Below, in pieces: positions 49,229-56,410 of a stretch of 64,000 bases of DNA (the first letter of the stretch is position 1; each line of letters starts with the position of its first letter). The stretch spans positions 56,088 through 120,087 of the forward strand of contig PHFB01000004.1 of the NCBI GenBank assembly GCA_002841355.1, in the 5' to 3' direction. Source of the stretch: Actinobacteria bacterium HGW-Actinobacteria-1 (lineage in GTDB: Bacteria > Actinomycetota > Coriobacteriia > Anaerosomatales > Anaerosomataceae). The notes below the pieces were generated by a model. It searched no databases and was not told the origin of the DNA. It was given only the letters and a program-made list of their open reading frames with translations. The position numbers and the translations under genes are program-made.

Positions 49229-49848
49229 GCGGCGAGGGCCTGCGCCCGGCACTGCTCTTCTTCGACTACGCTTGACCGTTCTGCTACGTCGACCGGTTCC
49301 GGTACGCGCGACTTTCCGAGGAGTTCTCGCTCCCGATCATGCCCGTTCCGTTCGAGCTCAGGCCCGACATGCCCGAGGAGGGTCTCTCGGCCGAGGCGAA
49401 CGGGCTCCGGCACTCGGAACACGTGGAGCAGCATCTGCTCGCGGATGCCCGGGAGGTGGGTCATCCGATGGTGTTGCCCGATCACGTCCCCAAGACGCAC
49501 CTCGCGATGGCGATGGCTGAACTGGCGCGTGACAAGGGCACCGATTCGTACGACGCCGTGCACCACGCGATCTTCTCGGCGTACTACGGCGAGGGGCGTG
49601 ACATCGGCTCGAAGGCGGTGTTGTTGGAGATCGCCGCAGCGCACGGTCTCGACGCCCGTGAAGTGTCGACCGCATGGGACACGGGAACGTACGACGAGCG
49701 ACTGCACGTCTTCGCTCAGCTGGCCCTGTCGCTCGGCGTCAGCACCACGCCAAGCGCGCTTCTGTGCAACAAGCTTGTCGTCGGGATGCGACCGTACGGC
49801 GTGCTGCGTGAGGCGATGAAGGATTGCGTCGGAGGCAACACGAGCTGA
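49225..49848 (+). CDS. DsbA-family selenoprotein with UPFC active site (in-frame TGA read as selenocysteine)
   Basis: A 207-residue thioredoxin-fold protein of the DsbA/FrnE group if the TGA at 49273-49275 is read as selenocysteine (residue 17). The N-terminus is LLFFDYA-U-PFCYVDRFRYARL: family members have FxDYxCPxCY, so the TGA falls exactly on the first active-site cysteine, and Cys20 is kept. Downstream the frame stays open for 190 codons, with the family's helical insert (GRDIGSKAVLLEIAAAHGLDA) and the cis-Pro loop STTPSALL (Pro176). The ATG overlaps the amrS stop (ATGA), showing that translation starts before the TGA. A SECIS-like hairpin lies at 49288-49312. With no signal peptide it is probably a cytoplasmic redox or isomerase enzyme. 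An ordinary gene caller would report only 49339-49848. A nonsense mutation is the alternative. Confidence 0.82.
49288..49312 (+). promoter_or_regulatory. candidate bacterial SECIS element
   Basis: GTCG+ACCG (49288-49295) pairs with CGGT (49300-49303) and CGAC (49309-49312), with a five-base bulge on the 3' arm. The apical loop GTTC (49296-49299) begins with GT, as in bacterial SECIS consensus, and lies 20 bases after the TGA, within the known 16-37 range. Folding was judged by eye only. Confidence 0.55.
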
Positions 49849-49938
49849 CAGGCGCGTTGCGACCGTCATCGCGGTATCATTGACCGTGTACGTTCTCGCG
49901 ACGTCGCGTTCAAGCTTGCAGACCAAAAGGAGTCCTTC

Positions 49939-51180
49939 GTGGAACCGTGCGTCGTCATACCGACTTTCTGGACCCGTAGGCGGGTGCGCGGCGGCGATCG
50001 CGGCCCGTTCGTATACGACCATCCCACGCCCATCGACACCGACGGCACGCTGCCCGATTGCCTGCGTTCGCTCGAGACGGTCCGGGGCCTCGGCAAGGTC
50101 ATCGTCATCGTCGCCGCCTCGGACAGCTCCATCGAGCACGAGGCCGAGGACCGCGTGCGCGGGATCCTCGACGACTTCCCGGGCATCGACTCGCTCGTCG
50201 TCGGCCCCGCCGAGATGGGCTCGCTGCACCGGCGCATGGAGCAGCTCGAGTTCGCGGACGTGCTGCCCGCGGTCGGACTCGCGAGCTACGGTGCGGTACG
50301 CAACGTCGGACTCACCGTCGCTGCGATCCTTGGCTGCGACTTCGCGGTATTCGTTGACGACGACCAGGTGATCACCGATCCGCGCTTCCTCGAGATCGCC
50401 GCCGAGGGTATCGGCGAGACGACTGCCGGCGGCAAGGTCATCCTGGCCAAGAGCGGCTACTACACCGATGAAGAGGGCCGCTATCAGGTCGCGGGCGCTG
50501 CGCCGTGGTACGACATGTTCTGGCGCCAGGACGACGCCTACAACGAGGCGCTCGGTGTGGTCGCGGCACCGCCGCGCATCCGTCCCAGCGCAGTGGCGTT
50601 CGGCGGTTGCCTGGCGATCCACCGTGACATGTTCATGAACGTCTCGTTCGACCCGTGGGTCGTCCGCGGCGAGGACATCGACTACGTCATCAACGCCCGC
50701 ATGCACGGCGGCGACGTGTTCCTCGATGGCGAGTGGTCGGTCATCCACCGCCCACCCGCATTGCCGAGCGAAGCGCGTGCGTTCCGGCAGGACGTGTTCC
50801 GCTTCATCTACGAGCACCGCAAGCTCGAGTTCTCGAAGTCACAGGTCGACCTTCGTCAGGTCACCCCCGATTCGCTCACGCCGTATCCCGGCCGCTTCGT
50901 CGACTCCTCGATCGGTTGGCGGGCCCGGGCAACCGCGGTCATGCGTGCCCTCTCGGGCAGAGAGCGCAGCGAGTATCTCGGCATCGCCAGAACCGCGGTC
51001 GCGAAGGCGTCGTCGTTCGCACGGGACAACTGCGAGCGGTACTTTGTCTTCCAGCGTCGCTGGCCGTTGCTTATGGACAGGCTGTGGGAGGACGTCGCGC
51101 TCAAGCCGCTGCTCACGGGCGAGCGCCGGGTCGACCGTAGCGCTATCACCGGGCGGTTCCCGGTGATCCGGACGGACTGA
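49939..51180 (+). CDS. GT2-like glycosyltransferase
   Basis: A 413-residue soluble protein with a GT-A type core. EPCVVIPTFWTRRR opens it, GKVIVIVAASDSS follows, and the metal/sugar site is CDFAVFVDDDQVITDP. FGGCLAIHRDMFMNVSFDPWVVRGEDIDYVINARM is an acceptor/catalytic region with the ED pair typical of inverting GT2 enzymes. It has no membrane helix. The donor and acceptor are unknown; a compatible-solute or surface-sugar role is possible. AAAAGGAG before the GTG at 49939 fixes the start. The 90-base gap upstream may contain a promoter but I see none clear. Confidence 0.8.
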   Translation: MEPCVVIPTFWTRRRVRGGDRGPFVYDHPTPIDTDGTLPDCLRSLETVRGLGKVIVIVAASDSSIEHEAEDRVRGILDDFPGIDSLVVGPAEMGSLHRRMEQLEFADVLPAVGLASYGAVRNVGLTVAAILGCDFAVFVDDDQVITDPRFLEIAAEGIGETTAGGKVILAKSGYYTDEEGRYQVAGAAPWYDMFWRQDDAYNEALGVVAAPPRIRPSAVAFGGCLAIHRDMFMNVSFDPWVVRGEDIDYVINARMHGGDVFLDGEWSVIHRPPALPSEARAFRQDVFRFIYEHRKLEFSKSQVDLRQVTPDSLTPYPGRFVDSSIGWRARATAVMRALSGRERSEYLGIARTAVAKASSFARDNCERYFVFQRRWPLLMDRLWEDVALKPLLTGERRVDRSAITGRFPVIRTD

Positions 51181-51980
51181 TGGGCGCAGGACAGTCACTG
51201 CTAGCCGTCGCTATCGGGTTCCTTTCGAGCGTGCTCTCGGGGCTGTTCGGAATCGGCGGCGGCGTCGTGACGACGCCCGCCATCCGGATCATTCTTGGCC
51301 GGGAGGCGCTCATCGCGGTCGGCACACCGCTGCCGGTTATTCTGCCGACTGCCATCGCGGGGGCGATCTCATACTACCGGCGCGGGCTCATGGACCTGCG
51401 CTCGGGCCTCGTCATCGGCGCGTGGGGATCGCTTGCCTCGATCGGCGGCGCTCTGGCCACCCGGTACGTGGGCGGCACGATCATCATGTACGTGACGGCG
51501 GGACTCATCGGCTACATGTCTCTCGACATGGTGCAGCTCGCGCTGCGCAAGACGCCCGCAGCCACGCCCGACCTCATCGCACTGCCCGCCGAGCCGCGCC
51601 GACAGGTTCGCCATCGCTGGTGGGGGCTCGCGATGCTGGGCCTCGCGACCGGGCTCTACTCGGGGTTCCTCGGCCTGGGCGGCGGCTTCATCGTCGTGCC
51701 TGCGCTCGTGCGCTGGTTCGGCTTCGAGATCAAGCCGGCGATCGGCACGTCGCTCGTCGTCGTGGCGTTGCTGTCGATCCCCGGCAGCATCACACACACG
51801 CTGCTCGGGCATGTCGACCTCGGCCTTGCGGCGCTCCTGGCGCTCGGCGTCGTGCCCGGCGCGCTCATCGGCGCGAAGATCACCTCGATCGCCGGGGAGC
51901 GTTCGGTCAAGCTGGCGTTCGCGTGCCTGTTGCTGCTTGTCGGCGTGTCGCTGGCGCTCGCTGAAGCTGGCGTGCTGTGA
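51180..51980 (+). CDS. TauE/SafE family anion exporter
   Basis: A 266-residue membrane protein with about eight helices in two homologous halves, marked by GLFGIGGGVVTTPAI and GFLGLGGGFIVVPAL. The family (PF01925) exports sulfite, sulfonates or related organic anions. The substrate is not told by the sequence. The ATG shares one base with the preceding stop (TGATG), so it is translated with the glycosyltransferase. It overlaps the GNAT gene by four bases. Confidence 0.92.
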   Translation: MGAGQSLLAVAIGFLSSVLSGLFGIGGGVVTTPAIRIILGREALIAVGTPLPVILPTAIAGAISYYRRGLMDLRSGLVIGAWGSLASIGGALATRYVGGTIIMYVTAGLIGYMSLDMVQLALRKTPAATPDLIALPAEPRRQVRHRWWGLAMLGLATGLYSGFLGLGGGFIVVPALVRWFGFEIKPAIGTSLVVVALLSIPGSITHTLLGHVDLGLAALLALGVVPGALIGAKITSIAGERSVKLAFACLLLLVGVSLALAEAGVL

Positions 51981-52801
51981 GCCGCTCTCACGCGATGCGC
52001 ACAGCCGACGAGGCCGAGCTCGGCGCCGTCTGGGCCGCCGTGCGCGCCGCGCACGTCTTCGGCACGCGTGAGGAGTTCGAGAGCGCCTGGTACGAAGCCC
52101 CCTGGCGCGTTCAGGTGAGCGAGGCGGGCGACGCCGCGGTTCTCGGCCGATGGCGCGAACACTCGGGATTGCTGGCGATACAAGGCCTCTGGTGCGCCGA
52201 GCGGACCATGCCTGCCATCGTTCGCGACCTCGTATCGCTGGCTCGCGCCCAGGGGTTCGACGGCGTGCTCAGCCCGCTCGTGCCCGAGGGCCTTGTCGAA
52301 CCGTATCGTGCGGCCGGGATGACGGTCATCCATCGCGGGGTCACGCTGCGGCTCGACCGGCCATCGGATGATGCGCCCGATCCTTCCGGCGTGGCGGAGA
52401 TTCGCATAGCCGGACTGGCGGATGCGGTTGCGATCGAGGCTATCGACCGTGCGTGCTTCGACGAGTTCTGGCGCTTCGATAGCACGATGCTCGTCCGCTA
52501 CCTTGCGAACCAGCGCGCGGCCGTCGCCATCCGGAACGGCGTACCCATCGGCTATACTCTTTGCACCGTCAGCAGGGACGAGGGTATGCTCGGCCGCCTT
52601 GCGGTGCTGCCCGCAGAGCGCGGTCACGGCGTCGGGTCCCTGCTGCTTGGTGACGCGGTAGCGTACATGGCGCGGGCGGGTGCCCGGGCCGTCACGCTCT
52701 ACACGCAGGAGGAGAACGTGTCGTCACGAGCGCTCTATGCAAAGGGCGGGTTCCGGGAGCTTCCCGGAGCCTCGTGTTTCCTTGTGGCGGCGGTGCACTG
52801 A
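51977..52801 (+). CDS. GNAT-family N-acetyltransferase
   Basis: A 274-residue protein. The C-terminal half is a GNAT domain with the acetyl-CoA loop RLAVLPAERGHGVGSLLLGDAV and the usual C-terminal YTQEENVSSRALYAKGGFRE. The N-terminal half (about 1-130) resembles a second, degenerate GNAT fold, so it may be a tandem-GNAT protein. The substrate is unknown. The GTG start overlaps the TauE stop; its stop shares a base with the LytS-like kinase. Confidence 0.82.
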   Translation: MSRSHAMRTADEAELGAVWAAVRAAHVFGTREEFESAWYEAPWRVQVSEAGDAAVLGRWREHSGLLAIQGLWCAERTMPAIVRDLVSLARAQGFDGVLSPLVPEGLVEPYRAAGMTVIHRGVTLRLDRPSDDAPDPSGVAEIRIAGLADAVAIEAIDRACFDEFWRFDSTMLVRYLANQRAAVAIRNGVPIGYTLCTVSRDEGMLGRLAVLPAERGHGVGSLLLGDAVAYMARAGARAVTLYTQEENVSSRALYAKGGFRELPGASCFLVAAVH

Positions 52802-54129
52802 TGCCCGGCGTCGGCAGCGGGCGGCCATTCTCAAGCCGTCGGACGTGGGTCATCGACGTCGTGCTCATGTTCACGACATTCATCATCGGCATCGTCGCTG
52901 CCGGCGCCCTTGTCATCGAGGTCCCGCGTCCCGTGTTCACCACCGTGGTTGTCGGGCTGGTGCTTGTCGCCACCGGCTCCGTGGTGGCCCGGTTCGTGAC
53001 CAGGCCCGACCACCTCAAAGCGCTGCAGTCGCACCAGATTCTCGAGATCGCCGACCGGAGCCTGGTCTATCTGCGCCGGGGACTCGATGACGAGACCGCG
53101 CAGGCGGTGTGCCGTCTCGCGCTCGAAGAGACCGAGGCGGCTGCCGTTGCGATCACCGATACCGAGCAGGTCCTCGGCTTCGCCGGCATCGGTGAGGACC
53201 ACCACGAAGTGGGCGGTCCGATTCTCACTCGCGCGACGCGAGAGGCTATCGAGACGAACGAGCACCGGATCCTGTCGACGCGCGACGAGATCGGCTGTCC
53301 GCGGGCGGGTTGTCTGCTCCGCGCGGCCATCGTCGTGCCGCTGCAAATCAGAAACGAGCCGGTCGGCACGCTCAAGTTCTACTACACGACCCCCCGGCTC
53401 CTGAATGAGACCCAGGTCACGATGGTCGAAGGTCTCGCGCGACTGCTGTCTACGCAGCTTGAGCTCTCGGAGCTCGAGCGACAGACCGCGCTCGCGTGTC
53501 GCATGGAGCTCAAAGCGCTGCAGGCGCAGATCAATCCGCACTTCCTGTTCAACACCATCAACACGATCGCCAGCCTGATCCGCACCGACCCGCCACGCGC
53601 ACGCGACCTGCTCCGGGAGTTCGCGCGCTTCTACCGGCGCACGCTTGAGGAGAACGAGGAATTGGTGCCGCTCGAGCGCGAGCTCGAGTACGCCCGCAGC
53701 TACCTCGTCTTCGAGCACGCGCGGTTCGGCGATCGCGTCCAGGTCACCGAGGAGATCGACGCCGAGGCGATGCAGGTGCTGGTGCCGGCGTTCATCGTGC
53801 AGCCGCTCGTGGAGAACTGCGTGCAGCACGGCATGCGCGCGGATGAGCCGCTTCATATCTCGGTCAGCGCACGCGTCGAGAACGGCACGCTTGTGCTGGC
53901 CGTAGCGGACGATGGCGTGGGTATCGCGCCGAGCGTCTTGCCGCGCATCCTGGAGGCGGGGTACGGCAAGGGACTAGGCATAGCGCTCAAGAACGTAGAC
54001 GATAGGCTACGAGGACGCTTCAGTACGGGAAGTGGACTCACCGTTGCGAGCGAAGAGGGTGTCGGTACCACCGTCACCGCAACGCTTGCATTGGCCGACA
54101 CCCCAACCGGCGAGGGTGACGATGCTTAA
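52801..54129 (+). CDS. LytS-type sensor histidine kinase with GAF domain
   Basis: A 442-residue kinase. Two close membrane helices (about 17-37 and 40-62), then a GAF domain (about 85-225), then a His_kinase (PF06580) segment with the phosphorylated histidine in LQAQINPHFLFNTINTIASL, and a HATPase with QPLVENCVQHGM and DDGVGI. GAF cysteines in DEIGCPRAGCLLRAA might bind a ligand or a cluster, but that is open. The ATG shares one base with the GNAT stop. The matching LytTR regulator overlaps its end by eight bases. Confidence 0.92.
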   Translation: MPGVGSGRPFSSRRTWVIDVVLMFTTFIIGIVAAGALVIEVPRPVFTTVVVGLVLVATGSVVARFVTRPDHLKALQSHQILEIADRSLVYLRRGLDDETAQAVCRLALEETEAAAVAITDTEQVLGFAGIGEDHHEVGGPILTRATREAIETNEHRILSTRDEIGCPRAGCLLRAAIVVPLQIRNEPVGTLKFYYTTPRLLNETQVTMVEGLARLLSTQLELSELERQTALACRMELKALQAQINPHFLFNTINTIASLIRTDPPRARDLLREFARFYRRTLEENEELVPLERELEYARSYLVFEHARFGDRVQVTEEIDAEAMQVLVPAFIVQPLVENCVQHGMRADEPLHISVSARVENGTLVLAVADDGVGIAPSVLPRILEAGYGKGLGIALKNVDDRLRGRFSTGSGLTVASEEGVGTTVTATLALADTPTGEGDDA

Positions 54130-54829
54130 GGCACTGGTTGTAGACGACGAGGCACCAGCCCGTTCAGAGCTGCGCTTCCTCCTGGAGGAGGCTGGCGGTA
54201 TCGAGGTGGTTGGAGAGGCCTCCAATGCACCCGAGGCGCTCCAGCTCATCAAAGCGATCCCGTACGATGTGGTCTTCCTCGACATCGACATGCCGGGTCT
54301 CTCGGGTATGCGACTTGCCGAGGTGCTCGGCACGCTCGATCGCCAGCCCGCCATCATCTTCGTGACCGCACACAGCGAGCACGCGGTGAAGGCATTCGAG
54401 GTCGCGGCTACCGACTACCTGGTGAAGCCGGTCGAGGTCGACCGCCTCCGCACCGCCATCGAGCGCCTGCATCCCACAGAAGACGCGCCGGTCCGCATCG
54501 AGCGGATTCCCGTGGAGAAGGGCGGCCGCAAGCTCCTGCTGCAGGTCGACGACATCTACTACGTGATGGCGAAGGACGACTACTCCTACATCTACACGTC
54601 CGAGGAGCGCTACCTCTCCACGATCTCGCTCGCACAGCTCGAGAGCAAACTCGAGCCGCAGGGCTTCTTCCGCGTGCACCGGCGATTCGTGGTGAACCTC
54701 TCGCAGGTCAAGGAGATCGTGCCGATGTACGGTGGCACGATGCTTCTCACACTCAAGGACAAGGGCGCGTCGCAGGTGCCCGCGTCCCGGCGGCGCGTTC
54801 CCGCGCTCAAGCGGGCCCTGGGGCTGTAG
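54122..54829 (+). CDS. LytTR-family response regulator
   Basis: A 235-residue regulator. The receiver has VVDDEAPARSEL, phosphoacceptor Asp54 in FLDIDMPGLSG and the lysine in DYLVKPVEVDRL. The LytTR DNA-binding domain (about 125-232) has DDIYYVMAKDDYSYIYTSEERYLSTISLAQLESKL and FFRVHRRFVVNLSQV. GAGGGTGACG lies before the ATG. It is the partner of the LytS-like kinase; its targets are unknown. Confidence 0.95.
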   Translation: MLKALVVDDEAPARSELRFLLEEAGGIEVVGEASNAPEALQLIKAIPYDVVFLDIDMPGLSGMRLAEVLGTLDRQPAIIFVTAHSEHAVKAFEVAATDYLVKPVEVDRLRTAIERLHPTEDAPVRIERIPVEKGGRKLLLQVDDIYYVMAKDDYSYIYTSEERYLSTISLAQLESKLEPQGFFRVHRRFVVNLSQVKEIVPMYGGTMLLTLKDKGASQVPASRRRVPALKRALGL

Positions 54830-54833
54830 CAGC

Positions 54834-55286
54834 GTGCTGGTCGGCGTCATCTCGGACACACACGGCGTTCTGCCGGCGAGCATTCATGAGGTCTTCGCCG
54901 GTGTCGAGCGCATCATCCATGCCGGTGACATCGGCAGCCAGGCGGTGCTCGACGAGCTTGAAGCGATCGCGCCTGTCTCGGCTGTGGAGGGCAACACCGA
55001 TGGGGGGTGGCAGCATAGACCGCTGCCGGGGCGCCTGACGGTGACGGTCGACGGTGTGCGAATCCACATCGGGCACAAGCTGCCCGACCTCGTTCGCGCC
55101 GGGATACCCGATGGCGTCGAGTTCGTGGTCTACGGCCACACTCACGTTGCGGCCGCGCGTGATATCGACGGCGTCTGGTACGTCAATCCAGGCTCGGCAC
55201 GCGAGCCGAGGGACGGCAGCCCGCCCTCGGTGGCGCTCATCGAGATCGCCGGTGACCGGAGAGACGTCCAGCACGTCTACCTGTAG
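54834..55286 (+). CDS. metallophosphoesterase, YfcE/MJ0936 type
   Basis: A 150-residue phosphodiesterase of the small YfcE group. The metal ligands are VISDTHG (Asp, His), IHAGDIGS (Asp), EGNTDG (Asn), the histidine in IHIGHK and VVYGHTHVA (His, His). Such enzymes act on phosphodiesters in vitro. The GTG at 54834 lies four bases after the LytTR stop. The 234 bases that follow hold no gene I can support. Confidence 0.9.
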   Translation: MLVGVISDTHGVLPASIHEVFAGVERIIHAGDIGSQAVLDELEAIAPVSAVEGNTDGGWQHRPLPGRLTVTVDGVRIHIGHKLPDLVRAGIPDGVEFVVYGHTHVAAARDIDGVWYVNPGSAREPRDGSPPSVALIEIAGDRRDVQHVYL

Positions 55287-55520
55287 ATGGTGCTCCCGCC
55301 GCTTGCTGTGGCGGTGAACGGTCGTTAAGTGCGCTGTGAACGGCGGTATTTCGGCCAGCGCGCACGTCGCCTCACCGTTCGCGGGCGCTATCAGCCCACC
55401 TGCCGAGCCCCGCTGACCGCACGCGGCGAGTTCCTCGTCGGCGTCGCTTCCCGGGGCTACCTTCATCGTACGGACGGGCGACGAGCAGGCGCGCCCGCCG
55501 ATGAGGAGGAGGTGAACCGC

Positions 55521-56015
55521 ATGAAGGTCTGCATCAAGGGCTCAGCAGATGACCTCAAGCTCGGCGACATCAAAGAGGTCTGCTATGCGATCGACAAGAT
55601 CCTTGTGCCGACAGACGGATCAGAGCCCGCGGTTGCTGCGACGGAGTACGCGGTCGTCCTCGCGAAGACGTTCGGCGCGAAGCTGATGGCCATCTATGTC
55701 GACACCGGCCTTGAGGCGCTCGAGTACCCCGAGGAGGTTATGGACGATGACGTATTCGAGGGCGTCCATTCCTCGGTCAAGGGCCTCGTCATCGCCAAGA
55801 CGATGTGCGAGCGCAACGGCGTCGAGTGCGAGGTCTCGGTGATCCAGGGCGGCGTTGCCAAGCGCATCGTCGCAACCGCGCAAGAGTGGGGCGCGGACAT
55901 GATCGTCTGTGGCGACACCGGCCGCACCGGTCTCAAGCGCATCGCGCTCGGCAGTGTTGCCGAGACGGTCGTCAAGGGCTCGCCCATCCCCGTGCTGGTC
56001 ATCAAGGCCGACTAG
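55521..56015 (+). CDS. universal stress protein (UspA family) with N-terminal extension
   Basis: A 164-residue protein. The UspA core begins at KILVPTDGSEPAVAATEYAVVLA, with the nucleotide-binding C-terminal motif MIVCGDTGRTGLKRIALGSVAETVVKGSPIPVLVI (G-2X-G-9X-G-S/T type), so ATP binding is likely. A 25-residue extension with Cys4 and Cys20 precedes it. The very strong GGAGGAGGTGA before the ATG at 55521 shows that this extension is real. The symporter pair follows at once, so it may be tied to acetate or energy status. Confidence 0.9.
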   Translation: MKVCIKGSADDLKLGDIKEVCYAIDKILVPTDGSEPAVAATEYAVVLAKTFGAKLMAIYVDTGLEALEYPEEVMDDDVFEGVHSSVKGLVIAKTMCERNGVECEVSVIQGGVAKRIVATAQEWGADMIVCGDTGRTGLKRIALGSVAETVVKGSPIPVLVIKAD

Positions 56016-56050
56016 CCACCCGTTTCCGAGAAACCAAAGGAGGTGCACAC

Positions 56051-56407
56051 ATGGGAGATGCGACTGAAAGCACAGTGAGTGGCGTTCAGGTGCAACACGG
56101 GGACCACATCGACACCATCGAAAGTGTTGATTTCGTCTTCCGGGCGCAGCGCAAGTTGTCCTTCACATACGGAGCGATCTTCTTCGCGGTGACGCTGGGC
56201 ATTCCGGCATCGTCGGTCTGGTGGAAGGGCTGGTACGCCACTCCTATCTGGGGAGGCTTCACCGCCAACTACTTGTTCGTGTCGCTGCTGTACTACATAT
56301 TCCTGTGGGCCATGGCGTGGACCTACTCCAAGCAGGCCGACAAGCTCGATCTCACATTGGAAGTCATGGCGGAAGAGATAGCCGCCAAAGCAGGGAAGGA
56401 GGGGTAG
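56051..56407 (+). CDS. DUF485-type membrane protein, partner of the acetate symporter
   Basis: A 118-residue protein with two helices (about 36-57 and 72-92) and a charged C-terminus (KQADKLDLTLEVMAEEIA). The region FRAQRKLSFTYGAIFF and YFLWAMAWTYSKQAD is like the DUF485/YjcH proteins that go with ActP. DUF4212 is the alternative. AAAGGAGGTG precedes the ATG. The symporter starts three bases after its stop. Confidence 0.78.
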   Translation: MGDATESTVSGVQVQHGDHIDTIESVDFVFRAQRKLSFTYGAIFFAVTLGIPASSVWWKGWYATPIWGGFTANYLFVSLLYYIFLWAMAWTYSKQADKLDLTLEVMAEEIAAKAGKEG

Positions 56408-56410
56408 ACC

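Noticed and set aside
46541..49252. A 903-codon open frame on the minus strand.
   Set aside because: Antisense to the hydrogenase-like and amrS genes, both of which have clear motifs; the antisense product shows none.
49339..49848. A 169-residue protein starting at the ATG at 49339.
   Set aside because: It lacks the DsbA active site, has no clear ribosome site, and the homologous sequence continues in frame upstream through the TGA to an ATG that overlaps amrS.
55287..55520. A gene or RNA in the largest intergenic gap (234 bases).
   Set aside because: The frame open from 55329 is just the upstream extension of the universal stress protein; no conserved motif, ribosome site or RNA signature is seen.
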